Origin: Acrocarpospora phusangensis
GTDB lineage: Bacteria > Actinomycetota > Actinomycetes > Streptosporangiales > Streptosporangiaceae
Direction: 5' to 3'
Length of the DNA: 64,000 nt
Assembly: GCF_016862995.1 (NCBI RefSeq)
Contig: NZ_BOOA01000025.1
Coordinates: 1 to 64,000 of the forward strand
The translations under genes and the position numbers were made by a program. The notes under the pieces were generated by a model. The model worked only from the letters and a program-made list of their open reading frames with translations, searched no databases and had not been told where the DNA came from. Positions 53,737 to 62,212 of this stretch are shown piece by piece (within the stretch, counting starts at the first letter, position 1; every line of letters begins with the position of its first letter).

Positions 53737-54873
53737 TCAGTCGATGGTGGCCGACCAGCGTCCACGCTGCAGGCGGATCGACCCATCGGGCGAGACCCGG
53801 ACCCGGGCGCCGTACAGCGGCAGCGCGCCGTGCTGTAGCCAGTAGTCCCGAACCCGGTCCAGTTCGTCCCAGAGGCGGCGTGGACCGCCCTGGTGGACGG
53901 TCGGCAGGTCTTCCCCGGTCGACTCGGCGCGGGCCCATGACCCGTCCTCGTGGACCATGACGGCCGTACGGGCGTCGCCGTTCTCCTCGTAGGAGTGCTC
54001 GATGCCCGGCGCTGCGATCTCCAGCATCGAGCGGATTTCCCAGGTGTCGCCGTTGACCATGTCCAGCACCGGGAACCGGGACGGCTCCACGCTGTCGCCC
54101 TCGGCGGTCTGTGCGGTGGACACCAGATCGTCGAGTCCGGGCGGGTAGTCGGCGCCCTCGCGGCTGGACATGAACATCGCCCAGTCCCGGGCGACTTGCC
54201 CGGCTGCCCCACCGTCTTCGGTCTTGTCGGCCACGACGATCAGCGACGTGCCGGCGATGGTGGTGACGAACCGCCCGCCGGGGCGCAGCGCATCCAGCCA
54301 GGAGGCAGGGATGGGCTTCACGGACACGGTGGCCACGATCCGGTCGTGCTCCCCTGGGAGAGGCCCTGTCGCGTCCACGGCCATGAGGGCGGGAAGCAGG
54401 CCGACTGCGGCGAGCCGTTCGCCGGCCGCCTTGAACAGGTAGGGGTCGACGTCCACGCTCGTGACCCGCTCGGCGCCGAGCAGGCGGGCCAGCAGCCCGG
54501 CGCCGTACCCGGAACCGGTGCCGACATCGAGCACGTCCAGTCCTGGATGGATGTTGGCGTGCCCGAACATGGTCAGGACCAGGGACGGCAAGGTCGAGGA
54601 CGAAGTCGGGTAGCCACGGGCGCGGTCCTCGGGCGTGGCGTGGTCGGCGTGCAGGGTGCCGATCTGGGTCACCAATGTTCGATCGGAGTAGGCGGCGCGC
54701 ACCCACGAGCCCGGGTCAGCCGGGCCGTCCTGGACGGTGCGGCCGCCCGGCCCGGGTGCCCACCAGCGGGGCACGAGAAGGTGACGGGGCGTCGAGGCGA
54801 CGGGTTCGCGCCATCGGGAGCGGGGGTGGGTGACCTGCTCTGCGAGGCGTTGCGCGTGCGATGCCCAGTCCAT
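53737..54873 (-). CDS. Protein-L-isoaspartate-methyltransferase-type methyltransferase
   Basis: 378 residues from ATG 54873. SAM fold: VLDVGTGSGYGAGLLARLLG, VTSVDVDPYLFKAAGERLA, preceded by LVTQIGTLHADH and TSSSTLPSLVLTMFGH, the region that in PIMT enzymes contacts the substrate. The 150-residue C-terminal extension resembles those of FxLD-system methyltransferases in actinomycete mobile elements. It follows the radical SAM gene by 5 nt. Substrate unknown; it may modify a peptide together with that enzyme. Confidence 0.8.
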   Translation of the reverse strand: MDWASHAQRLAEQVTHPRSRWREPVASTPRHLLVPRWWAPGPGGRTVQDGPADPGSWVRAAYSDRTLVTQIGTLHADHATPEDRARGYPTSSSTLPSLVLTMFGHANIHPGLDVLDVGTGSGYGAGLLARLLGAERVTSVDVDPYLFKAAGERLAAVGLLPALMAVDATGPLPGEHDRIVATVSVKPIPASWLDALRPGGRFVTTIAGTSLIVVADKTEDGGAAGQVARDWAMFMSSREGADYPPGLDDLVSTAQTAEGDSVEPSRFPVLDMVNGDTWEIRSMLEIAAPGIEHSYEENGDARTAVMVHEDGSWARAESTGEDLPTVHQGGPRRLWDELDRVRDYWLQHGALPLYGARVRVSPDGSIRLQRGRWSATID

Positions 54874-54878
54874 GGGCC

Positions 54879-55739
54879 CTATTCTCCGTCGACCTGCTGG
54901 GCAGGGGCGCAGTCGTTGCCATCGCTGGCGGGGGCACATTCCGGGCCGCATACCCTGGCTTGGGCGGGGACGTGGGCCAGCCATTCACGCCACGTCAGTC
55001 CGGCCACGATGCGGCTCAGCGGTTCGGCCCGGACGTCGCCGGCGACCATCCAGTGGGCCATCACGCATGGGGTGATCTGGCCCGTCGGGGAAACCGCCAC
55101 GCGGTGGTCGCCGCACCGTCCGCACAGCTGCGACGGGTCCGCCCGACCTCCCGGACGTCCGCGCCCGATGCCGCGCAGCTGGTCGACGCGGATCCCGGTC
55201 ACACCGAGCGCGTCGAGCTCGGCCCGCGCCTGCTCGACCCGCTGGCCCGGTAGAACGTGCACGACAGATGCCCGTACGGGAATGCCGAGCCCGACCGCCC
55301 TGATGATGTTGGCGCGGGTCCGCGCGTAGCCGTCGGCCCGGCCGGTGATCCGCGCATGCTCGCTGGCGTCGTCTGAGTAGTAGCTGGTGGCCAGGGATAC
55401 ACCCGGCCGCGCAAGCACGTCCCACCAGGGCTCGCGGATCCGGTACAGGTTCGTGAACACCTCGACGGGCACGCCGACCTCGACGGTGTGGGCGAGGATC
55501 CGTGCGAACTCGGGGTGCAGGGTGGGTTCGCCGCCGATGAACTGGACGCGGGCACCCAGCGCCGCGGCGTCGCTGATCAGGTGACACCAATCGTCGCCGG
55601 TCATGGAGCCGTGGGAGACGGTCGGCCCCGAGTCGGCGTAGCAGTGAACGCAGGCGAGCTGGCAGCGGCCGGTCAGCTCTAGGGCGACGTGCCAGCCGGT
55701 GAGTGCGGAGTGGGTGGCGCTCTCGTGCAGAACGGTCAT
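54879..55739 (-). CDS. Radical SAM protein with C-terminal Cys clusters
   Basis: 286 residues from ATG 55739, with AGGAAGG 8 nt upstream. The radical SAM Cys are C26-x3-C30-x2-C33 in ELTGRCQLACVHCYA; then FIGGEPTLHP and the SAM-binding region around VEVFTNLYRI. The C-terminus holds further Cys (LCGRCGDHRVAV, TPCVMAH, CGPECAPASDGNDC), as in SPASM/Twitch domains that bind auxiliary iron-sulfur clusters. Enzymes of this type often modify peptides. The partner methyltransferase follows. No convincing precursor peptide gene was found beside it. Confidence 0.87.
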   Translation of the reverse strand: MTVLHESATHSALTGWHVALELTGRCQLACVHCYADSGPTVSHGSMTGDDWCHLISDAAALGARVQFIGGEPTLHPEFARILAHTVEVGVPVEVFTNLYRIREPWWDVLARPGVSLATSYYSDDASEHARITGRADGYARTRANIIRAVGLGIPVRASVVHVLPGQRVEQARAELDALGVTGIRVDQLRGIGRGRPGGRADPSQLCGRCGDHRVAVSPTGQITPCVMAHWMVAGDVRAEPLSRIVAGLTWREWLAHVPAQARVCGPECAPASDGNDCAPAQQVDGE

Positions 55740-55962
55740 CGGCGTGACCTTCCTCGACGGGGGGCGGCCTGTGTCGGTCCCGGTTGGAGGGTACGCCGGA
55801 TCGATGATCGGCGGTGCGCCGCATGGGACGATTCCGTGTCCTGCGGGCATTCGTCACCAGCACCCCCGTTCACTTCGAGTGCTGTGTAAATGACCAGACA
55901 TTTCAGAGGCAAGAGCGATAGAAGAGATCCTGGGGCTTGGAAAAGAAGAGGGGGGTTGTTTG

Positions 55963-57375
55963 ATGTTTCGCTCACGACGCTTGGAGAAGCTGTTCGGCGT
56001 CGCCAGTCTCGCCGAGATCACGTACAGCCACATCGAGGCGGTGCTCGACGTTCCGGAAGCAGCGGAGGCCGAGGACCTCGACTACAAGAGGATCTACAAG
56101 GTAGGCGAGGACGGGTGCGAGGACGTCTCCGAAGACATCGCGGTAGACATCGCCACGTTCGCCAATCACCGCGGCGGCATGATCGTGGTTGGAGTCGCCG
56201 AGGCGAGAGGCGTCCCGACCAAGATTCTCCCGATCGAGGTTGGCGACCAGTTGCGCCGACGCATCGACCAGGCGGCCTCCGGTCGGATCTCTATGACGCC
56301 GGTCTACCAGATCAGGTTCGTCACGGCCGCCGAGGGCGACAAGACAGGCATAGCGCTGATCATGGTGCCGCCCAGTGCACTCGCACCACACGCGGTGCTG
56401 GCTCCCCGGGACGAAAGGCTTCGCTATCCACGACGTAACGGCAGTAGCAAGATCTGGCTGAGCGAGAGCGAGGTCGCGTCGGCATACCGGCGCCGCTTCG
56501 TTGCAGCGGAGGCGAACGACGCTCGGCTCCTCACCCTTGAAACCGACTCCATGGTCGGCGTCGAGCGTATGGGCTCAGCCCCGGACGCTTACCCCACACC
56601 GCTCCTTGTCGTGTCCCTCGTTCCTGAGGCACCAGGAGATCTGATCATCGACAACGACTCCTACCGGCGTTTCACAGAAGAGATCAGAGAGCAAGTCGTC
56701 ATGGTCGGCAACCCGGCCGGGCAATGGCCCGAGGCCAATCAGCCATCGATCGGACACCGCCGACTCATCGCCTCGTCAGCTGGCTCCGGGCTACACCGAC
56801 GAGCCGAACTGCACGCCGATGGGTGTGGGACTTTTGCGGTCCAGTTTTCTGATGTCGCTGACCGCCGAGAAGAAGGTGACAAGCCGGTCGCGGTTCTCGA
56901 CTCCCGCGTGGTGGTTTGGACTGCGGCGGCTCTGCGCTACCTCGCCCGCCACGCTCAGCAGCGCGCCGGCGCATCCGGCCTGGCCACTACGCGCGCAAGC
57001 ATGGTCACTGACGCTTCCATGCACCAGGCAATCAAGGTCACCAACCCTGCTGAGCTAAGGAACGCAGCGAGGCTGGTCGAGCTCCACACCTTCAAGGGCT
57101 GGAGTTCCAACACGCGGCCGCTCGGCAAGGAGTCCCTGCCTTTCGCGGCGGGTTCCGCCACGTTCATCCTCGACGACCTCATCGAGGATGGCCGGTCGCT
57201 CGCGGCGGCGGCGGCACAGCTCGCTGGAGATCTGTTCCAGGCGTACGGGGCTGTCGAGCCTCTCCAGGTCTCACGAGAGGGGACGATCCGCCTGGACGGA
57301 TGGGGCCCAATGTCGAGAGAGGCCAAGGAATGGGCCGCGTTTGCCAGCATCCCAATGGACAGCGAGGGCGACTGA
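55963..57375 (+). CDS. AlbA_2 (Schlafen-type ATP-binding) domain protein
   Basis: 470 residues from ATG 55963; a GAAGAGGGGGG ribosome site lies 7 nt upstream. The N-terminal 200 residues are an AlbA_2 domain (PF04326): EDLDYKRIYKVGEDGCED, VDIATFANHRGGMIVVGVAEARG, and KIWLSESEVASAYRRRF. The rest has no recognised domain. Codon use is less GC-rich than chromosomal neighbours. AlbA_2 proteins are common on mobile elements and some act in defence; whether this one does is unknown. It is read in the opposite direction to the rest of the element. Confidence 0.78.
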   Translation: MFRSRRLEKLFGVASLAEITYSHIEAVLDVPEAAEAEDLDYKRIYKVGEDGCEDVSEDIAVDIATFANHRGGMIVVGVAEARGVPTKILPIEVGDQLRRRIDQAASGRISMTPVYQIRFVTAAEGDKTGIALIMVPPSALAPHAVLAPRDERLRYPRRNGSSKIWLSESEVASAYRRRFVAAEANDARLLTLETDSMVGVERMGSAPDAYPTPLLVVSLVPEAPGDLIIDNDSYRRFTEEIREQVVMVGNPAGQWPEANQPSIGHRRLIASSAGSGLHRRAELHADGCGTFAVQFSDVADRREEGDKPVAVLDSRVVVWTAAALRYLARHAQQRAGASGLATTRASMVTDASMHQAIKVTNPAELRNAARLVELHTFKGWSSNTRPLGKESLPFAAGSATFILDDLIEDGRSLAAAAAQLAGDLFQAYGAVEPLQVSREGTIRLDGWGPMSREAKEWAAFASIPMDSEGD

Positions 57376-57424
57376 GCCCTCGACGGAGAGACCTGGGTCG
57401 CGCGTACGGCTGCGCGTGGTGCGC

Positions 57425-57664
57425 CTATCGCTGGACGGGCACACACTGCGGGTAGTCGGTCCCGGTCGAGCAGCTGCCCTGGTCGGCGTCGTCCACCAGG
57501 ACGCGCACCTTGGCCCCTCCGTGGCCGGGCTTGATGATGAGCCATCGGCCGTCTCGCCCGCTCACGGTGCCGGGCGGCCCGCCGGGGACCGCGTACCACG
57601 TCTCCGCCTTGCAGGCGGTGGTGAGCGTCAGGGCGAGGAGCAGGGCGAGAACAGCTCGTCGCAT
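57425..57664 (-). CDS. Small putative lipoprotein
   Basis: 79 residues from ATG 57664, with GGAGG 6 nt upstream. The signal AVLALLLALTLTTAC ends in a plausible lipobox (LTTAC), followed by about 60 residues with two Cys (SCSTG, YPQC) that could pair outside the cell. No family recognised. It is separated from the transfer operon by the repeat cluster at 57737-57871. Confidence 0.65.
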   Translation of the reverse strand: MRRAVLALLLALTLTTACKAETWYAVPGGPPGTVSGRDGRWLIIKPGHGGAKVRVLVDDADQGSCSTGTDYPQCVPVQR

Positions 57665-57736
57665 GGGGGGCCTCCTGGGGTCGCGCGTACGGCTGCGCGT
57701 GGGCTGCGCGCTCTCGAGATTTTCGATCTTGAATAG

Positions 57737-57866
57737 GGGTGCAACGGGGGTGCAACGCCCCCCTGCAACGAAGGGTGCAACGACGGGGTGCAACAGGGGT
57801 GCCACACCGCCTCTGACCTGTGACCCCCTCGCCCGTTGCACCCCCTCCCCTCCGCGAGGGTGCAAC
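57737..57866. repeat. GGGTGCAAC repeat cluster: candidate clt locus / TraB recognition sites
   Basis: Five perfect direct copies of GGGTGCAAC (57737-57745, 57748-57756, 57773-57781, 57786-57794, 57858-57866), one perfect inverted copy (57835-57843) and two degenerate ones (57764-57769, 57797-57805) in 130 bp. They begin 14 bp after the traB-like gene, on its 3' side. In Streptomyces conjugative elements, the clt locus is a set of 8-bp repeats next to traB that TraB's C-terminal winged helix binds. Position, spacing and size fit; binding is inferred. Confidence 0.7.
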
Positions 57867-57871
57867 GGGCG
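57830..57871. terminator. Hairpin formed by inverted repeat copies after traB
   Basis: A perfect 14-bp stem (57830-57843 and 57858-57871) around a 14-nt loop, built from one inverted and one direct GGGTGCAAC copy. It starts 9 bp after the traB stop codon in the transcription direction, so it is a probable terminator for the twelve-gene operon. Confidence 0.65.
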
Positions 57872-57879
57872 CGGGCGGG

Positions 57880-60141
57880 CTACTCCGGGCGGGTGAGCAT
57901 CAGGTGGCGCTGCGCGTCCTCGTCGTACCCGAGCACCTCGTCCCCGCGCAGCTTCCGCAGGCGGCCCTGTGCCCACTGGCGGGTCATGTCCGTGCTCGAC
58001 CACAGCGGGGACAGGTCGCCGGTCTGGAAATCCCGCCGGCCGCCATCCCACCAGTCCTGCAACAGGGTGATGAGCGCGGCGTGCCGGGCCTCCGGCGTCA
58101 TCGACTCGCCGCGATCGAACGTCCACGGCGGCTCGCCCTCGTCGATGTCGGGGATCTCGTCGTCCATCCCGGCCTGCACGTCCGGGTCCGGGTCGTCGCC
58201 GGGCGGCAGGTACTCGCCCACCACGTCCTCGTCGTCGTCCACACCGTCCTCCTCCTGGTCGTCGTCTTCGTGGCCGCGCAGATCGTCCAGCACCTCGTCG
58301 AGCTCGTCGGCGCCGCGCAGCACCTTGGGCGCTGCGTTCTCGCGCGCCGGGCCGAGAACCCCGGCGTCCTGAAGAGCGGCCACGAGCTCTCGGGCCTGCT
58401 CCCACGGCACACGCAGCTTGCGCTGAAGCATCTGGGGAGAGCCGAACTGGGTGGTGACGACGAGCTCGGCGGCTTGGACGAGCAGCTCCCGGTCAATGGG
58501 AGGTTGGTCCACCACCGCCGTGGCGGTGGCCTGCGCAGACGCGGGCGACTGGACGAGCTTTGCCAGCCGGGCCGTGCCTTCGTCCACCTGCTTGGCGGCG
58601 GCCGGGAACAGCGCGGCGTGCTCGCGCATCGCCGCGGTGGCCACCTCGTCGTCGAACTCCTCGCCGACCATGCCCCACGCGAACGTCCGCAGCGGCATCG
58701 CGATGCGGTCCCGGGGGATCGTGGGCGCGCCCAGGTAGGCCATGCCCGGCTGCCCGTTCTCCCACAGCTCCGGCCGGGCGCCGGCCTCCTCCATGGCCTC
58801 CGACAGGCCGAAGGAGGCATCACCGGAGTTGGCGACGCCGAAGCACATGTTGCCGAGCTGGCCGCGCGCGATCGTGGGCATCTGGGTGTAGTCGGAGCGC
58901 TGGAGGGACAGCACGACGGTGCCGCCGGCGGATCGCAGGGCCTTGACCAGGGACAGGAACTGTTCCATCTCGGAGTCGGTGAGCGCGTCGAGGATGTCGG
59001 GGCACTCCTCCAGCCAGATGATCCAGTACGTCAGGCCGCATCCCTGCCGCCACTTGGTGAGCCCGCGCGCGGACAGCTGGTTGGTGCGGTTCTTCACCTC
59101 CGCCTGAAGGTCGCGCAGCATGGCGCGGGCGCCCGCGGTGGTGTCCTCGAAGCGGTGCAGGGACTCCTCCAGCGGCCCGAGCGTCTGCCGGCCTTTGGTG
59201 ACGTCGGCGGCGAACACCGCGACGTCTACGCGGGTGATGGCGTCTCCGAGGATGTTCCAGCAGCCGCCGATGGACTTGCCCGCGCCGGACATGCCCATCA
59301 GCTGGAGGTGGTGGCCCACGATGACGTAGAGGACGTCGTCCAGGTCCTGCCACAGCCCGATCCGCAGAGCGTCCGCGATCGACCCGCCCGGCAGAGAAGG
59401 ACCCGGCCAGGGCAGCGGGCGCTTCATGACGCGCGGATCGGAGAAGACGGCCTTGGCCTTGCTGGCGTCGTCGGGGTCAATCGAGGTGGTCACCGACCCG
59501 GGCGGCAGGCCCATGCCCGACTCGATGTAGGGCGCCCGCCGCTGGAAGTCGTCGGCCACCTGCTTGCCGGCCTCCAGCTGAATGTCCGCCTCGATCTTGT
59601 GCTCGGTGCGGGCGGTAGTGCGGGCCTCAATCGCGGGCATGCCCGCCTTAGCCGCCGCGGTGCCGAACAGCGCGGTCAGCGGGTCGTTGGCGATGGCCGG
59701 GACGTCGACCTGCTTGACCCTGATGACCGTCCGGATGTTGAAGCTGAGCGCGAGGGTGACGCCGCCGATGACGTAGGCGCGGCCGGTGGCGGTCGAGAGC
59801 GGCCCGCTGATGGTGGCCGCGCACACCCACATCCCGGCCAGGGCGGTGGTCAGCGTGGTGTGCGCCCGGCCGGTGGTGCTGCGGGCGTGGGACTGGTGCC
59901 AGGTCAGCCACGTCAGGACCAGCGCGCACAGGGTGATCCCTGCCGTGGTCCAGGCGACCACCTGCGGGTCGTCGCTGCGCAGGGTGAAATGGAAGGCCGC
60001 GCCGAGCCCGAGCAGCAGCAGGCCGATCGCCCACGGGGAGGCGTACAGCAGGACCTTGCTCACCTCGCGCGCGGCCACCTGGCTCATGCCGCCCGGCTCG
60101 GACGGCGGCGTCTCGACGCGGATGCTGGTGGTGCGGGCCAT
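57880..60141 (-). CDS. traB: TraB/FtsK-SpoIIIE-like DNA translocase
   Basis: 753 residues from ATG 60141, which overlaps the previous stop (TGATG). Four N-terminal membrane helices (LLYASPWAIGLLLLGLGAAF, then VVAWTTAGITLCALVLTWL and two more), an FtsK/SpoIIIE motor with Walker A GMSGAGKS at residues 283-290 and Walker B YWIIWLEECPD, and a C-terminal winged helix near 560-610 (LVVTTQFGSPQMLQRKLRV, LVAALQDAGVLG), as in TraB and FtsK-gamma. An acidic stretch follows. TraB moves double-stranded DNA between mycelia. The clustered repeats directly after the gene are the likely DNA target. Confidence 0.85.
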   Translation of the reverse strand: MARTTSIRVETPPSEPGGMSQVAAREVSKVLLYASPWAIGLLLLGLGAAFHFTLRSDDPQVVAWTTAGITLCALVLTWLTWHQSHARSTTGRAHTTLTTALAGMWVCAATISGPLSTATGRAYVIGGVTLALSFNIRTVIRVKQVDVPAIANDPLTALFGTAAAKAGMPAIEARTTARTEHKIEADIQLEAGKQVADDFQRRAPYIESGMGLPPGSVTTSIDPDDASKAKAVFSDPRVMKRPLPWPGPSLPGGSIADALRIGLWQDLDDVLYVIVGHHLQLMGMSGAGKSIGGCWNILGDAITRVDVAVFAADVTKGRQTLGPLEESLHRFEDTTAGARAMLRDLQAEVKNRTNQLSARGLTKWRQGCGLTYWIIWLEECPDILDALTDSEMEQFLSLVKALRSAGGTVVLSLQRSDYTQMPTIARGQLGNMCFGVANSGDASFGLSEAMEEAGARPELWENGQPGMAYLGAPTIPRDRIAMPLRTFAWGMVGEEFDDEVATAAMREHAALFPAAAKQVDEGTARLAKLVQSPASAQATATAVVDQPPIDRELLVQAAELVVTTQFGSPQMLQRKLRVPWEQARELVAALQDAGVLGPARENAAPKVLRGADELDEVLDDLRGHEDDDQEEDGVDDDEDVVGEYLPPGDDPDPDVQAGMDDEIPDIDEGEPPWTFDRGESMTPEARHAALITLLQDWWDGGRRDFQTGDLSPLWSSTDMTRQWAQGRLRKLRGDEVLGYDEDAQRHLMLTRPE

Positions 60142-60536
60142 CACACGTCCTTCCAGTTGAAGGTGGACGGCCTGTTCTCCGGCTTGGCCTGCGGGAGCAC
60201 GTCCACGAACTCCTTGCGGAACTGGGCGTGGAACTTCACCAGCTCGACCGCCGCGGCGCGCTGAAGGGTGGCCGCGCGCTGGAGCCGCTTGACCGTCCGC
60301 TTGGCCTTCCGCCGGACGTCGGGCGCGCCGAGCAGGGCGAGCACCGGGTGGCCCTTGAAGCTGCGGATCAGGACGGCGTACAGCTCGTCGGCGCCCATCC
60401 CGAACTCCTCGCTCAGGTCCCGGCAGAGCGCGCGGCCCTCGCGGGAGTAGGCGGTGATGGCGGCCGGGCCCGCCCACGGGATGTTGGCGAGTTCGGGGAT
60501 GCGGTTGCGGCCGGGCCGAGGTTCGGGGGTGGTCAA
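60141..60536 (-). CDS. Hypothetical protein of the transfer operon
   Basis: 131 residues from TTG 60536, overlapping the previous stop (TTGA). N-terminal basic/Pro-rich stretch, then helices with VDGMGADELYAVLI-like residues, KGHPVLALLG, and a basic helix KAKRTVKRLQRAATLQRAAAVELVK. No membrane segment. Position directly before traB suggests a transfer accessory protein. Family not recognised. Confidence 0.72.
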   Translation of the reverse strand: MTTPEPRPGRNRIPELANIPWAGPAAITAYSREGRALCRDLSEEFGMGADELYAVLIRSFKGHPVLALLGAPDVRRKAKRTVKRLQRAATLQRAAAVELVKFHAQFRKEFVDVLPQAKPENRPSTFNWKDV

Positions 60537-60718
60537 CGGTGCTCCTTAATCAAGGCGGCGAACTGGCGGGCCATGGTCGAGACGCGGCGGGTGCCGAACA
60601 CGGCGGACACGTACGCGTCCAGCGCGCCCAGCAGGAGGATCGCGGCGGTGCCGAGGTCCACCAGCGCGAGCATCAACCGGTGCAGCGCCAGCAGCGCGAT
60701 GTAGCGGGCCTGGTTCAT
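60533..60718 (-). CDS. Small membrane protein
   Basis: 61 residues from ATG 60718, overlapping its neighbours on both sides by 4 nt. One hydrophobic helix (LALVDLGTAAILLLGALDAYVSAVF) flanked by basic residues. No family recognised; comparable small spread (Spd)-like membrane proteins accompany traB in actinomycete elements. Confidence 0.68.
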   Translation of the reverse strand: MNQARYIALLALHRLMLALVDLGTAAILLLGALDAYVSAVFGTRRVSTMARQFAALIKEHR

Positions 60719-60966
60719 GGCTTGGCCCTCCGGGTGAGGGAGATCCGGATGCTCGCGCGGGCCAGCAGGCGGGATGCTGCGCTGCGTGCGGCGAGCACTC
60801 CGGCGGCGCCGGCGAACAGGCCTACGCCGAACGCGACGAGCGGGGCGATGCGGTCGAGGCGGGAGGCGGTGAGCCCGAGCGCCCACAGGGTGAGCGCGAT
60901 GACGGCCAGGCCGAACCAGTCGCCCGCGCTCGCCTTGCACCCGGCGGCCTTCCTGCGGGTGGCCAT
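60715..60966 (-). CDS. Small two-helix membrane protein
   Basis: 83 residues from ATG 60966 (GTG 60969 also possible). Two hydrophobic segments: WFGLAVIALTLWALGLTAS and APLVAFGVGLFAGAAGVLAA, followed by a basic tail. Overlaps DUF2637 by 1-4 nt. Perhaps a spread (Spd)-type protein; family unknown. Confidence 0.68.
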   Translation of the reverse strand: MATRRKAAGCKASAGDWFGLAVIALTLWALGLTASRLDRIAPLVAFGVGLFAGAAGVLAARSAASRLLARASIRISLTRRAKP

Positions 60967-61874
60967 CACGCACCGGTCCCGTTCACTGCGGCGGGGTGCC
61001 GCTCACGCAGCTTGGTCAGGCCAGGCCCGGCGAGGACTTCGGCCGGGGTGAGCCCGGCCACCAGCTCCTCGTCGGTCGGCTCGGCCGGGCCGGCGTTGGC
61101 CAGCGGCGCGAGGATCGCGGCCGCGCGTTGGCGGCTGATGCCGTACCGGCTGACCAGCTGGCCGGGCTCGGGCCTGTCCCCGGTCACGGAGTAGTCGGCC
61201 TGGACCGCGCCCACGACCACCTCGCCGATCAGCTGGCGGGCCTGGGGTCGGGTCAGTTTGAACCGGTCACTCAGCCCGCGTTCGGAGATTGGGTGGCCGT
61301 CGGCGACGGAGGCTTCGTAAGCGGTGCGAGCCGCCTCGACAGCCGTGCGCGGAACGGTAGGCGTCAGGACCGGCATGTCGAGTTCGGGTTCGGCAGGCTG
61401 GTCATCCTCTCGTACGGCAGCCGCCGGTTCGGCGACCGCCGCACCCCGGCGGAGCATGCCCATCAGGAGTTCGTACGCCACCACCAGGACCAGCGGCGCG
61501 ACGGCGCTGATCAGGCGGGATTCCGGTCCGCCCGACCAGCCGTGAGCCACGTTGGCGGCGAGGGTTGCGAGAGCGCCGGCGGCGAGGGTGATCCGGGCGA
61601 GCCATGGCGCGGACTGGCCGCGCTTGGACGAGTCCAGCATCACCAGGCTGGCCATGGCGATCATGCCGTCGATGAGGACGGGCAGCGTCCATGCCAGTTC
61701 GACCGGGTCGCCTGCCTTGCGGGCCAACCCGAACTGGTGCCGGAAGCTGACGTAGGCGGCGACGGCGGCGATGACGCTCACGACGAGGATCGCGGCGCGG
61801 CGCGTGGCCGGGTTCGTGACCGGCGGTGACGGGTGTGTGGTCTCCGGTCCGTGCGGTGGCTGGTTGGTGTTCAC
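60966..61874 (-). CDS. DUF2637 (SpdB-like) membrane protein
   Basis: 302 residues. N-terminal half: four membrane helices with the DUF2637 pattern (AAILVVSVIAAVAAYVSFRHQ, LAWTLPVLIDGMIAMASLVML, ITLAAGALATLAANVAHGW, APLVLVVAYELLMGML). C-terminal half has two predicted helix-turn-helix-like segments (ISERGLSDRFKLTRPQARQL, VSRYGISRQRAAAIL). DUF2637 genes are typical of integrative and conjugative elements in Streptomyces and relatives. ATG overlaps the previous stop by 4 nt. Confidence 0.85.
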   Translation of the reverse strand: MNTNQPPHGPETTHPSPPVTNPATRRAAILVVSVIAAVAAYVSFRHQFGLARKAGDPVELAWTLPVLIDGMIAMASLVMLDSSKRGQSAPWLARITLAAGALATLAANVAHGWSGGPESRLISAVAPLVLVVAYELLMGMLRRGAAVAEPAAAVREDDQPAEPELDMPVLTPTVPRTAVEAARTAYEASVADGHPISERGLSDRFKLTRPQARQLIGEVVVGAVQADYSVTGDRPEPGQLVSRYGISRQRAAAILAPLANAGPAEPTDEELVAGLTPAEVLAGPGLTKLRERHPAAVNGTGA

Positions 61875-62212
61875 CAGCGGCCTCCAATCGCCAGGCCGCC
61901 GTGCATGAGGGCCTCGCCGAACTTCAGGGTGTCGTCGGGTGACAGGGTCAGCAGGAGACTGCCGAGGGCCTCGGCGAGGTCGTCGGCGAGGTCGAAGGTC
62001 TGCCGCACGGCCGGCCCCAGGTAGCCGTCGGACAGCACCAGGTGCACGTGCTCACGTTCGGCGTCGCCGCGCAGGCTCACCTCGACGTGAAGCGCGCCGG
62101 TGCGGCTTTCGAGCGCGGCCAGCTTCCGCCAGTGCACGGTGGGCTCGGCCCGGCGTTCGTGGCCGTCCGGTTCGATACACCACGCGAAGGTCTGGCATTG
62201 CGGCGTCGTCAT
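61871..62212 (-). CDS. DUF6907-like small protein, copy C
   Basis: 113 residues from ATG 62212. Start CQTFAWCIEPDGHE and VHWRKLAALESRTGALHVEVSLRGD, then DLAEALGSLLLTLSP. It resembles two other proteins of this module (63494-63892 and 62412-62720) in the N-terminal C...WC...H and W/H motifs, which suggests a metal-binding fold of the DUF6907 type. Function unknown. Confidence 0.75.
   Translation of the reverse strand: MTTPQCQTFAWCIEPDGHERRAEPTVHWRKLAALESRTGALHVEVSLRGDAEREHVHLVLSDGYLGPAVRQTFDLADDLAEALGSLLLTLSPDDTLKFGEALMHGGLAIGGRW

Noticed and set aside
55736-55975. 79-residue frame ending on the radical SAM start
   Set aside because: It overlaps the divergent AlbA_2 gene start, has no ribosome site and shows no peptide-precursor features. 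A short GTG frame (55873) inside it is possible but weak.
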